Source of the DNA: BMS3Bbin07 sp036244995
Lineage (GTDB): Bacteria; Nitrospirota; Thermodesulfovibrionia; Thermodesulfovibrionales; JdFR-85
Reading direction: 5' to 3'
DNA length: 21,946 bases
NCBI GenBank assembly: GCA_036244995.1
Contig: BTTF01000033.1
Location: forward strand, 1-21,946
Shown here: positions 14,444-21,946 of the stretch, piece after piece
Numbering within the stretch: the first letter of the stretch is position 1
Layout: every line of letters starts with the position of its first letter
Translations under genes and position numbers: made by a program
Notes under the pieces: model-generated
Database searches by the model: none
Told to the model about the DNA's origin: nothing
What the model saw: the letters and a program-made list of their open reading frames with translations, nothing else

Positions 14444-16330
14444 ATGCGATATATAATCCTCGGTACTGCCGGACATATAGACCACGGCAAGAGCGCCCTT
14501 GTGAAGGCCCTTACAGGTGTTGATCCCGACCGCCTGAAAGAGGAGAAAGAGCGTGGTATAACCATTGAACTTGGTTTTGCCGACATACATTATCCCGACG
14601 ATCTGTGTGTGGGCATAGTGGATGTTCCGGGACATGAGCGGCTTGTCAGGAATATGCTTGCCGGTGCAGGCGGTATTGATATCGTACTTTTAGTGATTGC
14701 CGCTGATGAGGGTGTGATGCCACAGAGCAGGGAGCACCTTGCGATATGCAACCTCCTCAACATAAAATCAGGCATTATTGTAATAACCAAGACCGACCTT
14801 GTTGAGGATGACTGGCTTGAGCTTGTCAGGGAGGAGGTTCGTGACTTTGTTAAGGGCACCTTTCTTGAGAATGCCGGGATAATCGGGGTATCATCAAAGA
14901 CCGGTGAAAACATAGACGTTCTCAAGGAGAAGATACACCTGATTGCGCTTCAGGTGAGCCCCAAATCAACCGGCGGCCTGTTCCGGCTCCCTATAGACAG
15001 GATATTTACTCTAAAAGGGTTTGGGACCGTGGTTACAGGAACTGCACTCTCAGGGTCACTCTCTTCAGATGCCCAGGTGGAGATACTGCCGGCCGGTGTA
15101 AAGAGCAAGGTCAGGGGACTTCAGAGTCACGGTGAGTCAATTGAAGAGGCATATGCAGGTCAGAGGGTGGCCATCAATCTGCAGGGGGTTCAGAAGGAGG
15201 AACTGGAGAGGGGGGCCGTGGTCGTGGAGCCGGACAGGTTTATATCCACCCATGCAATAGATGCAGAACTGATCCTCCTTAAAGAGGCCCCTGTCCTGAA
15301 AAATAAATCGCAGGTGCATTTTCACCTCTCCACCTCGGAGGCAATCGGCAGGGTTATACTCTATGACCACAATGAACTGAAACCCGGAGAGACTTCCTTC
15401 TGCCAGATAAGGCTGGAAGAGCCGGTGGTTGCGGTCTCGGGTGACAGGTTCATAATCAGGCGCTTCTCACCTGTTGTTACAATAGGCGGGGGGGTTATCC
15501 TTGATTCACAGGCAAGAAAGAGACGGAAGAAAGAGGGTCTTGATGATCTGAAGGTTTACAGGCATGGCAATCCTGGAGAGAAGATCGCCACAAAGGTGAG
15601 AAGGTCAGGTGTTTGGGGTATGACCCGTCACCTGCTTCAGGGATGGATAAATGCCGACACAGCAGATATCGATAATATGATAGCGAAACTGAAAGCAGAG
15701 GGTGTGCTCGTTCAGTTTGAAGACAGACTGATCCACAGGGATATTTTTCAGGGTCTCAGGGAGAGGATTACAGATACGCTGGGCAAGTTCCACAAAAACA
15801 ATCCCCTGAAGCCGGGGATGTCAAAGGAAGTCCTCAGGTCCCTCTTCGGGCTTGAACAAAGGACTTTTCAGGGAATACTTTCCATAATCAAGGAGGTAGT
15901 TGTTGAGAAGGATACGGTGAGGCTTGCGGACTTCACAGTGGCGGTTACCGACCGTTTTAAGGAGATAAAAAAGGATGTCCTCGAACTCCTGAGGCGGGAT
16001 GGCTTTCAGCCACTCACCAAAGAGGAGCTGTCAAAGTATTTTGAACTCAAGGGTAAGGAGATGGAGGATATACTGAAACTCATGGTGCAGGAAGGCTCCG
16101 TCGCAAGGATAACCGATTCGATATATCTCCTGAGGGAAAATTATGACAGGATGCTCAACCTCCTGAAAGAATATTACTCCGGGAAGGACTCGATGAGTGT
16201 CGGAGAGTTTCGCGACCTCCTTGGCACTACAAGAAAGTATGCCCTCCCATTTCTGGAGTATCTGGATTCAAACAAGATTACACTAAGGGTGGGGGATGTA
16301 AGGAAACTCCATCCTGCCTTTAAAAACTAA
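14444..16330 (+). CDS. selB: Selenocysteine-specific translation elongation factor SelB
   Basis: GTPase that carries selenocysteyl-tRNA(Sec) to in-frame UGA codons marked by a SECIS hairpin. From the ATG at 14444 it has 628 residues, normal for bacterial SelB. The EF-Tu-like part shows G1 TAGHIDHGKSAL (8-19), G2 RGITIELGFA, G3 DVPGHE (60-65), G4 TKTD (115-118) and G5 SSKTG, then two beta-barrel domains (FTLKGFGTVVTGTALSGSL). The C-terminal third is a set of winged-helix repeats that bind the SECIS RNA, ending in the family-typical GEFRDLLGTTRKYALPFLEY and GDVRKL. The frame continues upstream to 14375, but that part is translated repeat element, so the start at 14444, which begins directly with the G domain, is chosen. 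No Shine-Dalgarno is evident. selA, selC and selD are not in the window. Confidence 0.95.
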   Translation: MRYIILGTAGHIDHGKSALVKALTGVDPDRLKEEKERGITIELGFADIHYPDDLCVGIVDVPGHERLVRNMLAGAGGIDIVLLVIAADEGVMPQSREHLAICNLLNIKSGIIVITKTDLVEDDWLELVREEVRDFVKGTFLENAGIIGVSSKTGENIDVLKEKIHLIALQVSPKSTGGLFRLPIDRIFTLKGFGTVVTGTALSGSLSSDAQVEILPAGVKSKVRGLQSHGESIEEAYAGQRVAINLQGVQKEELERGAVVVEPDRFISTHAIDAELILLKEAPVLKNKSQVHFHLSTSEAIGRVILYDHNELKPGETSFCQIRLEEPVVAVSGDRFIIRRFSPVVTIGGGVILDSQARKRRKKEGLDDLKVYRHGNPGEKIATKVRRSGVWGMTRHLLQGWINADTADIDNMIAKLKAEGVLVQFEDRLIHRDIFQGLRERITDTLGKFHKNNPLKPGMSKEVLRSLFGLEQRTFQGILSIIKEVVVEKDTVRLADFTVAVTDRFKEIKKDVLELLRRDGFQPLTKEELSKYFELKGKEMEDILKLMVQEGSVARITDSIYLLRENYDRMLNLLKEYYSGKDSMSVGEFRDLLGTTRKYALPFLEYLDSNKITLRVGDVRKLHPAFKN

Positions 16331-16391
16331 GGCTATCAGGACGCCGGGGTTCGCAGAATTCAACCAGCAGTAAAACGGTCGGGTAAAGGTT

Positions 16392-19034
16392 TTATCCTCT
16401 TCTCGGGAAATCCTTAACAAACTCGATCTCTTCCTCCCTGCTCCTGATCCTCCCCCTCAGCCTTTCCTCCAGTATTGCATTAAATATCTCTGAATAAACA
16501 GGTCCGGGCTCAATACCCATTGACATGAGGTCTCTTCCCCTGAGCGCCGGCCTCACCTTTCTCAGCTCAAGCAGATACCTTGAGATGGCCTTTTGTATCC
16601 CCCGGTCTCCTGAAACAGCCATTGTGTAGAGCAGGGTTTCAAGCGAGAGGGGCTTGAGGGTACGGTAAATCCTTACCTGATCCCTGGTCCTCAGTTCCTT
16701 CATAACCAGCCGGGCCTTTTCCATCTCGTCAAGGATTATCGTCATATCCCTTGCGGGTGTTGAAAGCCTCTCAAGTGCTGCCTTTCGTTCCTCAGGACCG
16801 AGACCGGTAAGAAGTCCCATTATGTATACCCTTGAGCGGTCTATCTCCTCCTCAAGGAACAGGAGGTCAAACCATGTAAGACTCTCATGCACTGCCTCAA
16901 GGGTCTCTTCAAGGGATTCGGCAAACTTGAGCTCAGGGTGAATAACCTGCAGAAGGCCGTATCCGGCAAGACTTTTCAGCGCCCTCACCGGATCGATCTC
17001 CTTAAAGGTAAGGACAAGCTCATCATAAATCCTTGTGCCTGAGACACGTTCAAACAGATTCAGTCTGAGGGCTGATTTTATGAGGTTTTCAGTATGCTTG
17101 TTAATCCTGAACCCAAACCTCTCTGCAAACCTGACAGCCCTGAAGGCACGTGTAGGGTCTTCTACAAAACTGAGGTTATGCAAAACCCTCACGGTCTTCT
17201 CCCTAAGGTCCCGCTGGGCGCCGAAATAATCAATTAATTGCCCGAAATCCCCGGCGTTGAGTTTTACAGCAATAGCATTTATCGTAAAATCCCTCCTGTA
17301 AAGGTCTTTCTTTATCGACGAGGTCTCCACCTTCGGAAGCATGGCAGGGGCCTCATAATACTCCGTCCTTGAAGTGGCAACATCCACTGTAAAGCCGGGT
17401 TCCGGCATCTTCAGTCCGGCCTTTTCGGTAAATCGGATTTTTGCCGTGTTGAACCTCTTGTGGGCAATGAGCTTGACCCCCCGGATCTGCCGGGCAAGTC
17501 TCCCGGCAAACTCGATCCCGTCACCCTCAACAACAATATCGATATCAAGGTTTTTTTCGCCCATCAAAAGGTCCCTTACCGAACCGCCGACAAGATACAC
17601 GTTATAGCCAAGCCTGTCTGCCACCTCACCGGCAATCCTGAGTAAATCCACTACCTCGTTGGGAAAGCGTTCAACAATCAATCTGGATATATTCTTTCCC
17701 ATGGCGGGTTTCTCTATCAGGCCTTCCTCGTGTATCCTGCTCCTGCGGAGTGTCTCCTCGTAGAGGTCCCTTAGAAGGTCCGTCCTTGTGATAGCCCCGA
17801 CTACCCTGCCGTTTTCAATAACGGGCATAAAACGCTGGTTCTGCTCTATCATCACGGATTCCACTTCCGTTACAGGGGCCTCGGGGTATGTTACCCCTGC
17901 ATCAGTTGTGGCAAACTCATATGCCCTGCTGCGGCCGAACCCGTGAAACAACGCCTTTTCCACTATCTCCCTTGAGAGAAGCCCGTAATATTTCTCGCCC
18001 TTCAGTACAGGCAGGACATTAACCCCGTATCTGGTCATAATCGACTCTGCCTTTTTTATGGTGGTCTTCCACTGAATGGAGATAACAGGGGCGGTCATTA
18101 TGTCCTTTGCCTGCCTCTGGGGTTTAACGGTCTCCTTTATCTTCCCGACCAGTCTCTCTTCAATCACCTCAAGGGGTTCGTCCTTAAGGGTCGCAGACGC
18201 CGCAACCGGATGCCCGCCACCTCCAAACTCCCTAAGTACCTCTGCCACATCAAGCTCGGGCACGCGACTCCTGCCGACCATCACCACCTTGCCTTCCATT
18301 GCAAGTAGCATAATCAGGGCATCAACATGCTCCATATCCATAATCCTGTGGGCAAGATGCGCCACATCACCAAAGTACTCATCCCTCGAAGCCTTTACGA
18401 TCCGTATCCGTATCCCGTAGAGAAAGAGGTCCCTTGATGAGGCCATCAGTTCGTTCAGGAGTTTGAGTTCCGCCTTGCTTAACTCTGCCTTTATGTATTC
18501 CGATACTATATTAAGGTTTGCGCCATTCCTGAGGAGATAGGCCGCTGCAAGGAGGTCCCTCTCCGTTGTGGAGGGAAATCTCAGAGAGCCGGTCTCTTCG
18601 TATATACCGAGGCAGAGAACGGTTGCATCCATTGGAGTAATGGGGATCTTCTGCTCTTTTATTATCTCTGTAAAGATAGTTGCAGTGGCACCTGCATCCT
18701 CTATGACCTCAACCTCGCCCCTGAGGTCATCTTCTGTAACGGGATGGTGGTCATAGATATGGATTTTTACCTTTCCGGAGAGTGCAATTTCACTAAACGG
18801 ACCGAGCCTTTGAGGATTTTTGGTATCTACAAGGATCAGACGCGTTACACGTTGAAGGTCTATCTCCCTGACTTTTTTGATCTCAAGCGGTTTAAAAGTC
18901 CGGATGAACTCCCTGACCTTCCTTTCCTGTGAGCCCGGGAAGACAGGAGTTGCCTCCTGATAGATCTTTTTTGCACCGAGCATGGAGGAAAGACAGTCAA
19001 AATCTGCATTAACATGGCAGACGATCAGGTCCAT
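16392..19034 (-). CDS. DHH-CBS-tRNA nucleotidyltransferase fusion protein
   Basis: An 880-residue multidomain protein of the tRNA nucleotidyltransferase (CCA-, CC- or A-adding)/poly(A) polymerase class. Order: DHH phosphoesterase (D11, D13 in HVNADFD; D70; DHH 95-97), DHHA1 (GGGGHPVAAS, 271-280), two CBS domains (about 309-365 and 375-430), nucleotidyltransferase head (LVGGSVRDLL 481-490, D497 and D499 in LDIDIVVEG), RRDFTINAIA (580-589) and EDPTRAFRAVRF (625-636), then a helical tail. It maintains tRNA 3' ends; the DHH part may trim 3' ends and the CBS pair may sense adenine nucleotides, both inferred from domain type. Some bacteria split CC- and A-addition between two enzymes, and sequence reading alone cannot tell which this is. 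Position 147 is Glu (YEETGS) where DHH proteins usually have Asp. It follows the diguanylate cyclase by 14 bases, probably in one transcript, and has no good Shine-Dalgarno. Confidence 0.92.
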   Translation of the reverse strand: MDLIVCHVNADFDCLSSMLGAKKIYQEATPVFPGSQERKVREFIRTFKPLEIKKVREIDLQRVTRLILVDTKNPQRLGPFSEIALSGKVKIHIYDHHPVTEDDLRGEVEVIEDAGATATIFTEIIKEQKIPITPMDATVLCLGIYEETGSLRFPSTTERDLLAAAYLLRNGANLNIVSEYIKAELSKAELKLLNELMASSRDLFLYGIRIRIVKASRDEYFGDVAHLAHRIMDMEHVDALIMLLAMEGKVVMVGRSRVPELDVAEVLREFGGGGHPVAASATLKDEPLEVIEERLVGKIKETVKPQRQAKDIMTAPVISIQWKTTIKKAESIMTRYGVNVLPVLKGEKYYGLLSREIVEKALFHGFGRSRAYEFATTDAGVTYPEAPVTEVESVMIEQNQRFMPVIENGRVVGAITRTDLLRDLYEETLRRSRIHEEGLIEKPAMGKNISRLIVERFPNEVVDLLRIAGEVADRLGYNVYLVGGSVRDLLMGEKNLDIDIVVEGDGIEFAGRLARQIRGVKLIAHKRFNTAKIRFTEKAGLKMPEPGFTVDVATSRTEYYEAPAMLPKVETSSIKKDLYRRDFTINAIAVKLNAGDFGQLIDYFGAQRDLREKTVRVLHNLSFVEDPTRAFRAVRFAERFGFRINKHTENLIKSALRLNLFERVSGTRIYDELVLTFKEIDPVRALKSLAGYGLLQVIHPELKFAESLEETLEAVHESLTWFDLLFLEEEIDRSRVYIMGLLTGLGPEERKAALERLSTPARDMTIILDEMEKARLVMKELRTRDQVRIYRTLKPLSLETLLYTMAVSGDRGIQKAISRYLLELRKVRPALRGRDLMSMGIEPGPVYSEIFNAILEERLRGRIRSREEEIEFVKDFPRRG

Positions 19035-19048
19035 AAAGATAGGATAAC

Positions 19049-20479
19049 CTATCCGTCTGCCTTTTTTCTGAGTTTCCTGCTTGTCTTTATCCTGTCCCGT
19101 CCACTGGATTTTGCCTCGAATAATGCGGTATCGGCAAGGGTTATGAGGTCATCATGGGTATGAACATCGTGTACAGGCCAGCACGATATTCCGATACTTG
19201 AGGTAATTCTTTCCTTTTCGATGCCCTTGAACCTGTGTTCCCTGATAAAAGTCCTCAGCCTCCCGGCCTCTTTCTCTGCACCGTCAATCGGCGTCTGGGG
19301 TAGTAAAACAATGAACTCCTCGCCTCCGTACCGGGCAAAGACGTCGCTCTTTCGAACATGTCTCCTTACGAGTTGAGCAAACTCCCTCAGCACCATGTCA
19401 CCCATTCGGTGGCCATAAGTATCGTTTATTTTCTTGAAATGATCGATATCAAGCATTATGCAGGAGATGGAATGTCCGTAACGCTCGGCCCGGCTGAACT
19501 CCTCTTCCAGCCGGTGATAAAAGTATCTGATGTTATATACACCTGTAAGGTAGTCTGTTATGGCGAGTCTTTCAAGCCTTGCCTTTTCATTCTCAAGCTT
19601 TTCAAAGAGAAAGGCATTATAGAGGACATTGGCGGATATATTTGCAATTGCATTGCAGAGGTCAATCTCCCTCCTGGTAAAACCTGACCTGACCCTTGAC
19701 GTCCTCAAAAAAAGTGTCCCTATAATTTCATCCCTGTAAATAATCGGAATTACAACTATCGAACGTATACCGAGGGGTGCAATGACAGCTCTCACGGATT
19801 TCATAATCGGGTCTTCCATTGCATCCTGTATCACTATGGGTTTTTTACATATAAGGGCCTTTTCTATCTCCGGATACTTTTTCAGGTCAAGCTTTATGTT
19901 GGACATTTTCGGGTCTTCAAAGGAAGACACCACATGGGCATACCTCTTCTCACCAAAACCGATGCTGATTACCGAACAACGGGAGACATCAATCATCTCG
20001 CTCAATTTCTTGACAACAAAATAAAGCACCTCCCCGGGGTCAAGGGTGGAGGAGATAAGATAGGAAAGCTCTACAATCGCCTCAAGGTCTCTCTTTTCAG
20101 CATAGAGCCTCTCAAACCAGCTCCTCTTTTCAAGGGCTGTCCTGAGCTTTACATCAAGGTCTTCCTCGTAAAAGGGCCTCAAAAGATAATAATCTATGTT
20201 ATGCTGCAACACCCCTTTGAGACCCCTGGGAATGTTACCCGAGATAAGTGCAACTGTCGGGACTCTGAGCTCCTTCACCTGCAGATCCCCGGTCCCGTTT
20301 GGAAAACCGATAATAAGGGCATCCGGGGCTGCGGACTCAAGCTTCCCGGAAAGTTCATCTGCAGAGTCAAGAAAAACAGGCTTCAGGCCTTTTCTCTTGC
20401 GGAAAAATCCCTTAAGGAACTTCAGGCCCTCAGGGTCCTTTTCATAAACCAGTACGTTAATTCCCTTTTTCCCGGACAT
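19049..20479 (-). CDS. Diguanylate cyclase (degenerate receiver-GAF-GGDEF)
   Basis: Predicted to make cyclic di-GMP from two GTP. From the ATG at 20479 (476 aa) the order is: a receiver-like domain (about 5-120), a GAF sensor (about 145-290), a short coiled linker (KLENEKARLERLAITDYLTG) and a GGDEF domain (about 305-465). The catalytic signature is GGEEF (385-389), and the inhibitory product-binding RxxD (RKSD, 376-379) is present, so product feedback is likely. LDIDHFKKINDTYGH and the final SSIGIS and AKSSGRDRIK strings are standard. In the receiver the phospho-acceptor position reads DALIIGF, with Gly in place of Asp, and KPF has become RPF, so it is unlikely to be phosphorylated. A longer start at GTG 20518 adds 13 residues without family character. 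TATACT lies 9 bases before the ATG. It lies between polX and the tRNA nucleotidyltransferase on the same strand. Confidence 0.93.
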   Translation of the reverse strand: MSGKKGINVLVYEKDPEGLKFLKGFFRKRKGLKPVFLDSADELSGKLESAAPDALIIGFPNGTGDLQVKELRVPTVALISGNIPRGLKGVLQHNIDYYLLRPFYEEDLDVKLRTALEKRSWFERLYAEKRDLEAIVELSYLISSTLDPGEVLYFVVKKLSEMIDVSRCSVISIGFGEKRYAHVVSSFEDPKMSNIKLDLKKYPEIEKALICKKPIVIQDAMEDPIMKSVRAVIAPLGIRSIVVIPIIYRDEIIGTLFLRTSRVRSGFTRREIDLCNAIANISANVLYNAFLFEKLENEKARLERLAITDYLTGVYNIRYFYHRLEEEFSRAERYGHSISCIMLDIDHFKKINDTYGHRMGDMVLREFAQLVRRHVRKSDVFARYGGEEFIVLLPQTPIDGAEKEAGRLRTFIREHRFKGIEKERITSSIGISCWPVHDVHTHDDLITLADTALFEAKSSGRDRIKTSRKLRKKADG

Positions 20480-20560
20480 TCTTAGAGAAGTATAGCAAAA
20501 AAGAGTGTATTCCTTCACCTTTCATTATTTTTTCCGGGATTTCCGGGCCATACCCGGTTA

Positions 20561-21946
20561 TTACGGCTTTTTTACAGATACCCCCTGTTTTATAAATCTC
20601 TCAACAGCTTTCAGGCCAAGTGTATTTATAATGTCCCCGGGCTCAAGCCATCCCCTCCTTGCTATTGCCACACCATATCTCATGTACTTGAACTGCGTTA
20701 ATATATGGGTATCCGTGTTTATAACAATGGGGATCCCCTCTCTTTTTGCCTCCCTGGCGTGCCTGTCGGAGAGGTCGAGTCTCATGGGGTATGCATTTAT
20801 CTCAAGGATTGTTCCCGTCTCTTTTGCAACACGCATAAACTCCTTCATATCGATCTCATAGGCATCCCGCTCACCGATAATCCTGCCGGTCGGGTGTGCA
20901 ATAACATGAACATACGGGTTTTTCATGGCGCTGACAAGCCTCATCGTGAGCTGTCCGACAGACTGCCTGAACCCCGAGTGTATGGATGCAACCACAAAAT
21001 CGAGTTGCTTCAGGACCTCGTCGGGAAGGTCAAGGGTTCCGTCACTCCTTATATCCACCTCGACACCCGTAAAGACCCTGATTCCCCTCAGTTTTTTATT
21101 CAGGGCATCAATCTCCTGTTTCTGCTCAAGCACTTCCTCCGGAGTAAGCCCTCCTGCTATCCCAAGCCCTTTAGAATGGTCTGTTATGGCTATATACTGA
21201 TATCCCAGCTCCCCGGCAGCAGTGACGAGTTCTTCAATGTCATGACTGCCGTCACTCCATTTACTGTGAACATGAAGGTCGCCCCTGATATCCTCAAGGG
21301 TTACAAGCCGTGGAAGCCTTCCCTCAACCGCTGCCTCTATCTCCCCGGAATCCTCTCTCAACTCCGGAGGAATACAGGGCAAGCCGATAAGCCTGTAAAC
21401 ATCCTCTTCCTTCTCTCCCCCTACCTTTTTGCCATCTGCCTCTCCGAAGACACCGTATTCGTTTATCTTCAGCCCCCTCTTTATTGCCATCTCCCTGATA
21501 CGGATATTATGGGCCTTACTCCCTGTAAAATACTGAAGCGCAGCGCCAAAGGAGCCCTCTTCCACAACCATGAGGTCAACCTGTATCCCCTCTCCAAGAA
21601 TTATGCTCGATTTTGTCGGGCCCTTCAGGAGAACCTCCTGCACACCCGGCAGATGGACAAAGGCATTCATTACACCTTCGGGTTCAGCTGAGGTTGCCAG
21701 GATGTCAATATCCTTTATGGTCTCCTTCCACCGCCTGAGGCTTCCGGCAAGATGGAGTTTCCTTATACCCGAAACCACTTTCAGTTTTTCAATTATATCC
21801 TCTGCAATGGGAAGCACCTTGCCGAGGGGTTGTCTCTCCCTGCCCCTCTTCAGCATCTCTATGCCGCGAAGTATATTCTCTTCAGTCTTCTTCCTGATAC
21901 CCGGCAGACCCTGCAGCCTCCCCTCCCTGGCAAGGCCCTCAAGCTC
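20561..21946 (-). CDS. polX: DNA polymerase/3'-5' exonuclease PolX (5' end outside window)
   Basis: Family X repair polymerase joined to a PHP domain. The frame is open to the right edge, so the first part is missing; about 461 C-terminal residues of a usual 570 or so are present. The edge codons encode LQGLPGIRKKTEENILRGIE, the helix-hairpin-helix of PolX, in frame with the rest. Then comes the nucleotidyltransferase core LAGSLRRWKETIKDIDILAT with its Asp pair, the third acidic site VDLMVVE, and LQYFTGSKAHNIRIREMA. The PHP part starts at RGDLHVHSKWSDGS and keeps ITDHSKGLGIAGGL, TGVEVDI, SIHSGF, IAHPTGR and NTDTH, the metal ligands of an active 3'-5' exonuclease or phosphoesterase. A role in gap filling during base excision repair is known for the family. 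The diguanylate cyclase follows 81 bases downstream on the same strand. Confidence 0.95.
   Translation of the reverse strand, partial: ELEGLAREGRLQGLPGIRKKTEENILRGIEMLKRGRERQPLGKVLPIAEDIIEKLKVVSGIRKLHLAGSLRRWKETIKDIDILATSAEPEGVMNAFVHLPGVQEVLLKGPTKSSIILGEGIQVDLMVVEEGSFGAALQYFTGSKAHNIRIREMAIKRGLKINEYGVFGEADGKKVGGEKEEDVYRLIGLPCIPPELREDSGEIEAAVEGRLPRLVTLEDIRGDLHVHSKWSDGSHDIEELVTAAGELGYQYIAITDHSKGLGIAGGLTPEEVLEQKQEIDALNKKLRGIRVFTGVEVDIRSDGTLDLPDEVLKQLDFVVASIHSGFRQSVGQLTMRLVSAMKNPYVHVIAHPTGRIIGERDAYEIDMKEFMRVAKETGTILEINAYPMRLDLSDRHAREAKREGIPIVINTDTHILTQFKYMRYGVAIARRGWLEPGDIINTLGLKAVERFIKQGVSVKKP

Noticed and set aside
20539..20570. CCGGG-CCATA-CCCGG hairpin followed by a T-rich stretch on the plus strand
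   Set aside because: The T run lies on the plus strand, where no gene ends. For the minus-strand polX the stem is not followed by T residues, so a terminator call is not supported.
20705..21691. Open frame of 328 codons on the plus strand, antisense to polX
   Set aside because: The opposite strand encodes a full set of PolX and PHP motifs; the antisense product has no recognisable domain and starts without a ribosome-binding site.

Overview
The window carries bacterial chromosomal housekeeping DNA of moderate GC (estimated by eye at a little under 50%). The mix of genes suggests a Nitrospirota (Thermodesulfovibrio-like) or deltaproteobacterial anaerobe. Pointers are a SelB selenocysteine factor, a DHH-CBS-tRNA nucleotidyltransferase fusion, a small Cys-rich protein resembling DUF6485, a long-form HisG, and dispersed palindromic repeats of the GTCATTGC type. 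This taxonomic call is an inference; no 16S or other decisive marker is present.

Layout. 1-3316: cysK (+) converges on a bifunctional relA/spoT (-). 3337-4354: a small Cys-rich protein gene, a class II tRNA-Leu(CAA) and a secreted TlpA-like thioredoxin. 4411-7617: uvrA followed 3 bases later by fxsA. 7618-8012: a repeat element with terminal inverted repeats, then the hisG promoter. 8013-8894: hisG. 8895-9682: a gene-free stretch of about 790 bases with a diverged direct duplication. 9683-10033: a small secreted Cys-rich protein of unknown function. 10067-14232: uvrC (-), a divergent ArsR-type regulator (+), and uvrB (-), whose 3' end overlaps that of the regulator. 14233-14443: a palindromic repeat element. 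14444-16330: selB (+). 16392-21946: a minus-strand series polX (5' end beyond the window), a GGDEF diguanylate cyclase and the DHH-CBS-tRNA nucleotidyltransferase fusion.

How the genes fit together. All three subunits of the UvrABC excinuclease lie within 10 kb but in separate transcription units, and a PolX repair polymerase lies further right, so the region is rich in DNA repair. relA/spoT and the diguanylate cyclase are nucleotide second-messenger enzymes. selB and the tRNA nucleotidyltransferase belong to translation and tRNA maintenance. cysK and hisG are lone biosynthetic genes.

I see no convincing new defence or mobile system. The most unusual features are: several genes whose -10 boxes sit 6-9 bases before ATG, predicting leaderless or nearly leaderless mRNAs; a duplicated non-coding block with a possibly covarying stem; an inverted-repeat element with a second copy of its end at the window edge; and a low-complexity in-frame insertion in uvrA.
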